From the NCBI GenBank assembly GCA_050011415.1, contig JBEKJD010000175.1:1-6786 (forward strand): a DNA stretch of 6,786 nucleotides, in the 5' to 3' direction. A model generated the notes under the pieces. It was not told where the DNA came from and ran no database searches. It worked only from the letters and a program-made list of their open reading frames with translations. How positions within the stretch are numbered: position 1 is the stretch's first letter; each line of letters starts with the position of its first letter. This document shows, piece by piece, positions 1-6,294 of this stretch. Origin of the DNA: JADFXI01 sp050011415 (GTDB lineage: Bacteria; Nitrospirota; Thermodesulfovibrionia; Thermodesulfovibrionales; Dissulfurispiraceae). Position numbers and translations under genes: made by a program.

Positions 1-3000
1 AGGATATCCTTCAATATAGGACAAAAACCGCCTGGCAACAATTTCTGCTCCTTTCTTGGGAGTATTGGTGAGCATTACAGAAAATTCATCAATGCCGTAT
101 CTGGCAATAACGTCCGAACCGCGCAGGCTTTTCCTCAGAAATTCCGCTATCTTCCGTATAGCGATATTGGCCCGGTGTATTCCGTGAGCTTTTATGTACT
201 CGGTAAAATTGTCGAGGTCAAGGGTTATGGTGGTAAAAGTACCCTTGTATCGGCTGGCCCTGTTTACTTCCTGGGCAAGGCGCAGTTGAAAATAGCAGTG
301 GTCGAACAATCCGCTCACCTCGTCAAGAAGGCCGGCCCTTGCAGGATACGTCACCTCAAGGTCCCTTATATGCGTAATCAGGTCTTCGCTGGTAAAATTA
401 TTCTTTTGAATGAATTTCTCGATCTTCCCGGCAAGCATGAGCCTGTTCTCAACAGTCAGGTCTTTTCCGGTCAGCGCAAGGATAGGGATATCCATAGTCG
501 CCATATCACCCTTAAGCGCATGCACTATTTCGAACCCGTCAATGTCCGACATCATCAGATCAAGTATAATAATATCAGGTTTGTGCTTCGCTGCATCTTC
601 GATCCCTTTCTTTCCGGAATTAGCGGTTGTGACAGCATATTGGGCAGGCTCAAGAGCCGACTTCAGCATATCAAGGATCTCCTCGTTCTCATCAATACAC
701 AATATCCTTACCTGCCCCTTGCGCTTGTTTACGGATGAACTCAACTCCTCCAGTTTCTTGATCAACGCTGTCTTATTAACAGGCTTCACGATATAATCGG
801 ACGCGCCGAGTGCGAAACCAAGCTCCTTATTATCTATGACAGAGGTTATGATGACCGGGATATCATTTAATTCCGGATCGGATTTTACCTCCTGTAATAC
901 CTCCCATCCGTCCTTTCCCGGAAGCATCACATCGAGCAGCACCGCAAACGGTTTAAGCTCTCTCATACGCTTGATCGCATCGCTTCCGTCGTATGCATGG
1001 GCAATACGGTATCCGCCATGGGCAAGGAAAAGTGTAAATACTTCGGAAGTTGAAGGATCATCCTCGACAACGAGGATAAGCGGGGGTTCGCCTGTCCGGC
1101 GCTTGGATCTGTCCTCTTCCTCACCGGCGAACAGCTCGTTATCGGTCTCTACCAGGAAAGGGACCTTATCTTCAGCCTGTATTGTTTCAACAAGCGGCAT
1201 AATTATAGTGAAAGTGCTTCCAACACCCTCTTCGCTCTCCACATAGATCTCTCCGCCGTGCACCTCAACAAGCCTTTTTGAAAGCGCCAAACCAAGGCCT
1301 GTCCCCTCGTATTTGCGCGAGAGACTGCTGTCACCCTGTTCAAATTCAGAGAAAACACGCTCCAGGTCTTCATGTTTTATGCCTATCCCCGTATCCTTTA
1401 CAGAGAGTTTTATAAAGTCGTTCTTATCCGAATAGACTGCAAGGTTCCTGGCCTGTACCGGGAGATTATCAGCATTTACAACCTCTGCATGAAGTGTTAT
1501 TGTGCCGCCTTCGGGAGTAAATTTTACCGCATTCGAGAGCAGGTTATAAAGTATCTGTTTGAATTTTATCTTGTCCGCTAAAATGAACGGGACTCCATCT
1601 GTTGTTGTCACCAGAGTCTGCTTCTTTTTGTCGGCAAGGGAGCGTATGACAGATTCAACTTCTGCAACGGCATGGCTTATCAAAAAGCTTTCATAATGGA
1701 GTTCGATCTTGCCTGACTCTATCTTGGCAATGTCCAATACATTGTTTATCAGTTGCAGCAGATGAGTGCCTGAACTGTATATATTTGTTATGTGTCGCTT
1801 CTGCCGCTCTGTAAGGGGGCCCGGCGCCTCATCAAGCAGGAGTTCGGAAAAACCGAGGATGGAATTTAGCGGCGTCCTCAATTCATGACTAATCGTTGAT
1901 ATAAAGCGGCTTTTAAGCATATTGGACCTTTCAAGCTCCCGGTTGGCCTTCTCCAGTTCCTTGGTCCTCTCAAAAACCTTGTCTTCCAGTTTTTCGTTAA
2001 GTTCCTGAAGCTCAATATTTCTTTCTTCAACAGCCTTTTCAAGTCTCTTTTTTTCGGTGATATCCTTGCTGATGCCAACCGTGCCCAATAACTTGCCATC
2101 TCCATCTCTAAGGGCTGACAACGTAAGGCTGACATCAATAACAGCCCCCTGCTTTGTCTTCAGCTGTGTCTCATAATTTGCAACATATCCGTCACGCTCA
2201 AGCATTTTCGCCACTTGCTGGCGCTCCTCAGGATTCACCCACAGCATGCTGGCTTTCTTTCCTACTATCTCTTCCTTTGTATATCCAAGTTTTCTTGTTG
2301 CGCCACTGTTGAACTCGACGATTTCCGTATTGATATTGGTAGTCATAATAATGTCTGCAGAATGGTCCAGCACATTTTTCAGGTAGGTCTTCGCTCCGGA
2401 AATTTCCTTTATAAATGTGAATTTCTCAATTGCGTAAGCTGCCTGAATGCCGAGGAGGGTGATAAACTCTGTCTCACGCTCTGTCCAGACCCGGGGTTGA
2501 AAATCATCAATATAGAGAATGCCGGTTATACGTTCATTGGCGAAAAGCGGGACCGCTACAAGGCTCTTTATCCTCTCTTTCAGCAGCACTGCATTATCGA
2601 CAAAGGAATGGCTTGCAACATCCGAAATCACAGTAGGCGTCCGTTTGCCGATGATGTGGTCGGTCATCCCGCCCTTACGCCGCTTCCAGGTGGAAACCTG
2701 GGAAAAGTCCGTGGAAAATCCGAGAGAGGCCTTGAGACTCAGACACCCTGTAGCTTCATCGTATAGCGCTACACTTCCGGCAGGGGCCTTCAGTGTCCTG
2801 GTGGCCTCCCTCAGAAGCGTATCGAGAATGTCTTCGAGACTTTCCGCAGAAGTGAGGGCAACACCGATGCGATAAAGGTCTTTTGTTTCTTCAAGGTGGA
2901 GTTTTGTCTTTTCCTGGGCCTCAAGCCGTTTTCCAAACACTTCACCAAGGAGACTGGAAGACCTGGGGCTGATAATTTCCGTGTCAGGCCCTATATCTTT

Positions 3001-3252
3001 TGCTATCTCATTTGCAATGGCCTTATCACTGGTTGCGTTTATAACAATATCCGGTTTTTTAGCAAGGAATTCTCTGAAATCTGCGGCAACCGGAATACCG
3101 CACTCTCTTGCCAGCGCAAGCCCGGGCGCCTCAGGGTCCCTGTCCGCAACACCGATGATATCGAGATCGCAACCTTTCACCAGAACGGACAAAAGCGCAT
3201 GCCCGTTTTTTCCGGCCCCTATCACGACAATGCGTCGAGCCAATACATCCAT
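1..3252 (-). CDS. Hybrid sensor histidine kinase, Rossmann-GAF-PAS-HisKA-HATPase-REC-REC-GGDEF (C-terminus cut by window edge)
   Basis: Reading leftward from ATG at 3252, 1,084 codons stay open to base 1. Residues 1-115 form a Rossmann-like domain with GAGKNG (G12, G14, G17), an acidic second-strand end (GVADRDP, D37) and PDIVINAT (67-74). GAF is about 125-278, PAS 290-400 (ends GISKDITEKK), then a coiled coil. HisKA carries SHELRTPLNSI with H456. HATPase has the N box around N574, DTGIGI from D620 and GTGLGL at 650-655. REC1 has acidic E730/D731/D732, phosphoacceptor D774 and K823-P824. REC2 has D854/E855, D898 and K950. GGDEF starts near 974 (DEVSGLFD) with the signature altered to GIDEF (1053-1057). 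No membrane segment is apparent, so it should act in the cytoplasm as an autokinase with internal phosphorelay. ATG 3252 is the first ATG after an in-frame stop at 3274-3276; the only nearby GGAG is 16 bases upstream, too far for a normal ribosome site. It is divergent from pilB. The input signal is unknown; NAD(H) is an inference. Confidence 0.93.
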   Translation of the reverse strand, partial: MDVLARRIVVIGAGKNGHALLSVLVKGCDLDIIGVADRDPEAPGLALARECGIPVAADFREFLAKKPDIVINATSDKAIANEIAKDIGPDTEIISPRSSSLLGEVFGKRLEAQEKTKLHLEETKDLYRIGVALTSAESLEDILDTLLREATRTLKAPAGSVALYDEATGCLSLKASLGFSTDFSQVSTWKRRKGGMTDHIIGKRTPTVISDVASHSFVDNAVLLKERIKSLVAVPLFANERITGILYIDDFQPRVWTERETEFITLLGIQAAYAIEKFTFIKEISGAKTYLKNVLDHSADIIMTTNINTEIVEFNSGATRKLGYTKEEIVGKKASMLWVNPEERQQVAKMLERDGYVANYETQLKTKQGAVIDVSLTLSALRDGDGKLLGTVGISKDITEKKRLEKAVEERNIELQELNEKLEDKVFERTKELEKANRELERSNMLKSRFISTISHELRTPLNSILGFSELLLDEAPGPLTERQKRHITNIYSSGTHLLQLINNVLDIAKIESGKIELHYESFLISHAVAEVESVIRSLADKKKQTLVTTTDGVPFILADKIKFKQILYNLLSNAVKFTPEGGTITLHAEVVNADNLPVQARNLAVYSDKNDFIKLSVKDTGIGIKHEDLERVFSEFEQGDSSLSRKYEGTGLGLALSKRLVEVHGGEIYVESEEGVGSTFTIIMPLVETIQAEDKVPFLVETDNELFAGEEEDRSKRRTGEPPLILVVEDDPSTSEVFTLFLAHGGYRIAHAYDGSDAIKRMRELKPFAVLLDVMLPGKDGWEVLQEVKSDPELNDIPVIITSVIDNKELGFALGASDYIVKPVNKTALIKKLEELSSSVNKRKGQVRILCIDENEEILDMLKSALEPAQYAVTTANSGKKGIEDAAKHKPDIIILDLMMSDIDGFEIVHALKGDMATMDIPILALTGKDLTVENRLMLAGKIEKFIQKNNFTSEDLITHIRDLEVTYPARAGLLDEVSGLFDHCYFQLRLAQEVNRASRYKGTFTTITLDLDNFTEYIKAHGIHRANIAIRKIAEFLRKSLRGSDVIARYGIDEFSVMLTNTPKKGAEIVARRFLSYIEGYP

Positions 3253-3264
3253 GATGTATATTAA

Positions 3265-3294
3265 TTGACTCCGTCATTTTTCATCAAGTATTAT
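3265..3294 (+). promoter_or_regulatory. Candidate sigma70 promoter for pilB-pilT
   Basis: TTGACT (3265-3270) is followed after 18 bases by TATTAT (3289-3294), with an overlapping TATAAA at 3292-3297. This is the best -35/-10 pair in the divergent intergenic region. It would start transcription around 3301, almost on the GTG at 3304, implying a leaderless or near-leaderless message if GTG is the true start. The -35 box also contains the alternative TTG start codon, so promoter and TTG start are competing readings. Confidence 0.45.
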
Positions 3295-3295
3295 A
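3290..3295 (-). promoter_or_regulatory. Candidate -10 box for the divergent histidine kinase
   Basis: The minus strand reads TATAAT, a perfect sigma70 -10 hexamer, which would start transcription about 30 bases upstream of the kinase ATG at 3252. I see no convincing -35 hexamer at 16-18 bp spacing, so an activator would be expected. It overlaps the rightward -10, so the two polymerases could not occupy both promoters at once. Confidence 0.3.
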
Positions 3296-3303
3296 AATAC
3301 ATA

Positions 3304-5052
3304 GTGACAGCAGGTACCTCTTTATTAGGCCAATTGCTCCTCAAGGCCAAACTTATAAATGAAGAACAGCTTAATGAGGCTGTTCGCCTTCAGAAACTCG
3401 AAGGTAAGAGGCTCGGTTCTGTCCTTCTTAAACTGGGGTTCATTAATGAGGAGAGCCTGATTACTTTTCTGAGCAGGCAATATAATGCCCCTGCAATCAA
3501 TCTTTCAGACCACAAAATAGACTCGTCCCTGCTAAAGCTTGTGCCTTATGAGATTGCCAGGAAATATCAGCTCATACCCATCTCGAAAGACGGTGCGGCC
3601 CTGAGAATTGCTGTTGTGGACCCTTCAAATAACTATGCCGCTGATGAAGTCAGATTTCTTACCGGGATGAAAATCTCGGTGCATGTGGCCGCCGAGTCGG
3701 CGATTGGGGAAGCCATAGAAAAATATTATCCCAGGAAGGACACCGCAAAGTCATCCGCAAAAGAGTCCAAGGCTACCGACAAAGAAATCCTGGAAATCGA
3801 GGACTTGAACAAAGTAATAGGCAGCGCCCTTGAAGATATAACATTTTATGAGGAAAAGGACGATAAGGACCTGCCCAAGGAAATTGATGCCCCTATCGTT
3901 AAGCTGGCTAACGGCATATTGATGAACGCCATAAAATCCCGTACGAGTGACATCCATATAGAACCCTCCGAGACGCTCCTCCGTGTGCGGTACAGGACGG
4001 ACGGGGTGCTGCAGCCGGTGCTGAAGCTTCCGGTGAAGATTAAAAATGCCCTGACGTCGAGGCTGAAAATCATGTCCCATCTCGATATATCCGAGCGCCG
4101 GCTGCCGCAGGATGGCAGGATCAAACTCAAATTCGGCGCTGACCGGGAAATAGACTTCAGGGTCTCCACGCTGCCTACACTGTGGGGAGAAAAGATCGTT
4201 TTAAGGCTCCTCGACAAGTCAAACCTGCAACTTGATCTTACGAAGTTGGGATTCGATCAGAAACCCATGCAGGATTTTATGGATGCAATTGAAAAACCAT
4301 ACGGCATGATACTGGTCACCGGACCGACTGGAAGCGGCAAGACAACAACACTTTATTCCGCGCTCTCACAGCTTAACAAGCCGGGCGTGAATATAATGAC
4401 CGCAGAGGACCCCGTGGAATACAATTTTTTCGGAATCAACCAGGTGCACATACGGGAAGATATAGGGCTGACTTTTGCTGCTGCACTGAGGTCCTTTTTG
4501 CGCCAGGACCCTGATATCATAATGGTGGGAGAAATAAGGGATTTCGACACCGCCGAGATCGCAATAAAAGCCGCCCTTACCGGTCATTTGGTTTTGAGCA
4601 CTCTTCACACCAATGACGCGCCCAGCACCATTACACGGCTGATCAATATGGGCATTGAACCGCTTATGGTATCCTCCTCGGTTATTCTTGTTGTAGCGCA
4701 GCGGCTGGCGAGAAAGATCTGTCAGAACTGCAAGGAGGAACAGTCTGTTTCGGAAACAATCCTTCTTAAAACCGGTCTGAGTCACGAGGAAATACAGAAT
4801 GCAAAATGTTATATTGGTTTAGGTTGTCCCGCGTGTAATAATTCGGGGTACAAAGGGAGAATAGCACTCTATGAGGTCATGTCGGTTAAAGATGAGTTAA
4901 AAGAACTCATCCTGCAGGGGGCATCCTCAGCCGATATCAAAAAGGAAGCAGTACGCCTTGGGATGTACACATTGCGCCGGAGCGGCATCCAAAAGGTGCT
5001 TGACGGGACGACCTCGATAGACGAGATACTGAGGGTCACTTTTGAAGACTAA
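3304..5052 (+). CDS. pilB: PilB-type type IV pilus extension ATPase with N-terminal MshEN domain
   Basis: This 582-residue protein (from GTG 3304) is the cytoplasmic hexameric ATPase family that powers pilin polymerisation. The N-terminal MshEN domain (about 1-140) contains two tandem motifs: 7-30 (starting LLGQLLLKAKLI, partly degenerate) and 36-59 (RLGSVLLKLGFI ending RQ, close to the c-di-GMP-binding consensus). The ATPase core has Walker A GPTGSGKTTT (340-349, K346), an Asp box TAEDPVEY, Walker B IIMVGEIRD with E410, and a His box STLHTNDAPS. A tetracysteine zinc motif, CQNC (473-476) and CPAC (508-511), is typical of PilB/GspE. RSFLRQDPDIIMVGEIRD and TGHLVLSTLHTNDAPST favour PilB over GspE. 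Start choice: TTG at 3265 is in frame and would add 13 residues, but it coincides with a TTGACT -35-like box; GTG 3304 puts the MshEN motif near the N-terminus as usual. Neither has a clear Shine-Dalgarno. No PilC or pilin is adjacent, so the appendage driven is unknown. Confidence 0.92.
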   Translation: MTAGTSLLGQLLLKAKLINEEQLNEAVRLQKLEGKRLGSVLLKLGFINEESLITFLSRQYNAPAINLSDHKIDSSLLKLVPYEIARKYQLIPISKDGAALRIAVVDPSNNYAADEVRFLTGMKISVHVAAESAIGEAIEKYYPRKDTAKSSAKESKATDKEILEIEDLNKVIGSALEDITFYEEKDDKDLPKEIDAPIVKLANGILMNAIKSRTSDIHIEPSETLLRVRYRTDGVLQPVLKLPVKIKNALTSRLKIMSHLDISERRLPQDGRIKLKFGADREIDFRVSTLPTLWGEKIVLRLLDKSNLQLDLTKLGFDQKPMQDFMDAIEKPYGMILVTGPTGSGKTTTLYSALSQLNKPGVNIMTAEDPVEYNFFGINQVHIREDIGLTFAAALRSFLRQDPDIIMVGEIRDFDTAEIAIKAALTGHLVLSTLHTNDAPSTITRLINMGIEPLMVSSSVILVVAQRLARKICQNCKEEQSVSETILLKTGLSHEEIQNAKCYIGLGCPACNNSGYKGRIALYEVMSVKDELKELILQGASSADIKKEAVRLGMYTLRRSGIQKVLDGTTSIDEILRVTFED

Positions 5053-5061
5053 AAAAACAGG

Positions 5062-5089
5062 CTATGGGCTATAGGTAATAGGTCATGGG
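5062..5089 (+). repeat. Four tandem degenerate heptads between pilB and pilT
   Basis: The sequence divides into four consecutive 7-mers: CTATGGG, CTATAGG, TAATAGG and TCATGGG, approximate consensus YTATRGG. The array fills most of the 32-bp gap between the two genes and the last unit contains the pilT start codon. It may be a small member of a dispersed genomic heptad-repeat family, or chance low complexity. It could affect pilT translation because it occupies the ribosome-binding region. Confidence 0.6.
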
Positions 5090-6194
5090 ATGTAAGTTGA
5101 ATCTGAACGATTGCCTGAAACTTATGATCGAACTGGGTGCGTCGGACCTCCATATAACTACCGGCAGCCCTCCAAAGCTTCGGATTGTTGACCGGCTCGT
5201 ACCCATTGACGGCTGCTCCGCTCTTACGCCCGACAATACCCGGGAACTCTGTTACAATGTGCTCACGGATTTTCAAAAAAACAAACTTGAGGAAAACAAC
5301 GAGCTTGATCTGTCTTTCAGCATAAAGGGGTTGAGCCGGTTCAGGGCCAGCATATTTATGCAGAGGGGCGCTGTTGCCGGCTCGTTCAGGGCAATACCTT
5401 TCGAACTTAAATCATTCGGAGAACTCGGCCTGCCGGACATACTCGCCGACCTCGTAAAAAAACCTCATGGTCTCCTGCTGATCTCCGGTCCTGCCGGAAG
5501 CGGCACGTCAACAACAATGGCAGCAATAATTGACAGGATCAACTGCGAGCGTGAAGCGCATATCGTTACTGTCGAGGACCCCATAGAATTCCTTCACAGC
5601 CATAAAAAATGTTTGGTCAATCAGCGTGAAGTCAGTTCGGATACCGCCTCCTTCAGCAGAGCTCTAAAAAATATAATGCGTCAGGACCCCGATATCGTAT
5701 TCATAAGCGAAATGCAGGACCCTGACACCATAGAGGCTGCCATAACCCTTGCAGAGACCGGGCATTTTGTCCTTGCAACGCTCCACACCAATTCGGCCCT
5801 TCAGACAATGCAGAAAATTACCGGCATATTTCCGCCTCAGCAGCGGGAGCAGATCCGAATACGGCTGTCGTCCGTTATTCAAGGCATATTGTCGCAGCGG
5901 CTGGTCCCTCTCGCTGACGGCAGCGGCAGGGTGGCGGCATTCGAAATCCTCCTGATAACACCTGCCGTCCAAAGCCTAATACGCGAAGACAAGCTTCAGC
6001 AGGTTTGTTCCGTAATGCAGGCCGGGCAGGGACGGTCCGGAATGCAGACGATGAACCAGTCCTTGTTTGAGCTGTACTCAAAAGGCCTGATATCCTCTGA
6101 CGATGCGATCAATTGCTCCCCTTGCCCGCATGAAATGGTGCAAATACTGGCAAAGGGTTCGGCATCATGCGTGCAGAAAAATGCAAAAAGCTAA
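5085..6194 (+). CDS. pilT: PilT-family pilus retraction ATPase homologue lacking the Walker A lysine
   Basis: The 369-residue product matches PilT in length and over its whole course: GASDLHITTGSPPKLRI near the N-terminus, RFRASIF and SFRAIP in the N-terminal PAS-like domain, EDPIEF, CLVNQREV, a His box ATLHTN (H234), FPPQQREQIR and GRVAAFEIL. PilT hexamers normally hydrolyse ATP at the pilus base to pull pilin subunits out. Here Walker A reads GPAGSGTSTT (135-144), with T141 (codon ACG) where the invariant lysine belongs. Walker B reads FISEMQDP, keeping E209 but changing the usual GEMRD to SEMQD. The AIRNLIRE helix reads AVQSLIRE (294-301). The frame is intact and otherwise well conserved, so this looks like a maintained pseudo-ATPase rather than a decaying gene. 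It follows pilB by 32 bp and is probably co-transcribed. The ATG lies within a tandem heptad repeat with only AGGT close upstream; TTG 5097 is a less likely alternative start. PilU is an alternative assignment. Confidence 0.9.
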   Translation: MGCKLNLNDCLKLMIELGASDLHITTGSPPKLRIVDRLVPIDGCSALTPDNTRELCYNVLTDFQKNKLEENNELDLSFSIKGLSRFRASIFMQRGAVAGSFRAIPFELKSFGELGLPDILADLVKKPHGLLLISGPAGSGTSTTMAAIIDRINCEREAHIVTVEDPIEFLHSHKKCLVNQREVSSDTASFSRALKNIMRQDPDIVFISEMQDPDTIEAAITLAETGHFVLATLHTNSALQTMQKITGIFPPQQREQIRIRLSSVIQGILSQRLVPLADGSGRVAAFEILLITPAVQSLIREDKLQQVCSVMQAGQGRSGMQTMNQSLFELYSKGLISSDDAINCSPCPHEMVQILAKGSASCVQKNAKS

Positions 6195-6203
6195 GCTCTT
6201 TGC
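6183..6203 (+). terminator. Weak inverted repeat at the pilT stop codon
   Basis: GCAAAAAGCT (6183-6192) and AGCTCTTTGC (6194-6203) are inverted repeats with one mismatch around a single central A, and include the TAA stop. A hairpin would be AT-rich, with a loop of about five bases, and no T run follows it. It is at best a weak terminator or an RNA 3'-end structure. Confidence 0.2.
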
Positions 6204-6213
6204 CCTACATAAC

Positions 6214-6228
6214 TGACCCATTTGGTCA
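6214..6228. promoter_or_regulatory. Short inverted repeat TGACC-N5-GGTCA upstream of the receptor
   Basis: TGACC (6214-6218) and GGTCA (6224-6228) form a perfect 5-bp inverted repeat with a 5-base spacer, just upstream of the candidate -35 box at 6230. It is short enough to occur by chance, but its position fits a binding site for a dimeric regulator. Confidence 0.25.
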
Positions 6229-6229
6229 C

Positions 6230-6258
6230 TTGAAATTATTTTGTTGTAAGTGTACAGT
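6230..6258 (+). promoter_or_regulatory. Candidate promoter for the TonB-dependent receptor
   Basis: TTGAAA (6230-6235), a 17-base spacer and TACAGT (6253-6258) resemble a sigma70 promoter, with a weak -10 (four of six matches). The -10 lies wholly inside the palindrome at 6253-6267, so a protein bound there would block it. Another weak pair is TTGTTG (6241-6246) with TGTAAC (6264-6269). Confidence 0.28.
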
Positions 6259-6267
6259 TTAACTGTA
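6253..6267. promoter_or_regulatory. Perfect 15-bp palindrome, candidate operator
   Basis: TACAGTT (6253-6259), a central T, and AACTGTA (6261-6267) form a perfect odd palindrome about 36 bp before the receptor ATG, within the likely promoter zone. This is the expected geometry for a dimeric repressor of a TonB receptor. It does not resemble the classical GATAATGAT-type Fur box, and no regulator gene is visible nearby to pair with it. Confidence 0.45.
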
Positions 6268-6294
6268 ACAATTAGCTTAAATCTGATAACCGGT

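Noticed and set aside
175..1581. Plus-strand open frames at 175-738, 410-796, 836-1246 and 1372-1581
   Set aside because: They lie antisense to the receiver, kinase and GGDEF regions of the minus-strand kinase, whose motifs are unambiguous. Their translations show no recognisable family or motif.
1878..2138. Minus-strand open frame 1878-2138
   Set aside because: It is in a different frame from the kinase and overlaps its PAS-HisKA coiled-coil linker. The kinase frame is continuous here, so no frameshift is needed.
2215..3268. Plus-strand open frames at 2215-2766, 2519-2875, 2896-3264 and 2981-3268
   Set aside because: These are antisense shadows of the PAS, GAF and Rossmann coding region, with no recognisable domain.
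3265..3303. TTG at 3265 as the pilB start, adding 13 residues
   Set aside because: It lacks a ribosome site, falls inside a -35-like TTGACT, and adds an extension not typical before an MshEN domain. It is kept as the alternative start rather than excluded outright.
3751..4785. Minus-strand open frames 3751-4080, 3846-4217, 4353-4550 and 4366-4785
   Set aside because: They are antisense to the well-conserved PilB ATPase core, and their translations have no family resemblance.
3304..5052. GspE (type II secretion ATPase) as the identity of the first ATPase
   Set aside because: GspE shares MshEN-like and tetracysteine elements, but the stretches around the Asp box, Walker B and His box match PilB more closely, and a PilT homologue follows it. 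Phylogeny would settle it.
5085..6194. Calling the PilT homologue a pseudogene
   Set aside because: The frame is intact at full family length and most motifs are conserved. The substitutions are restricted to specific functional positions, which does not look like random decay.
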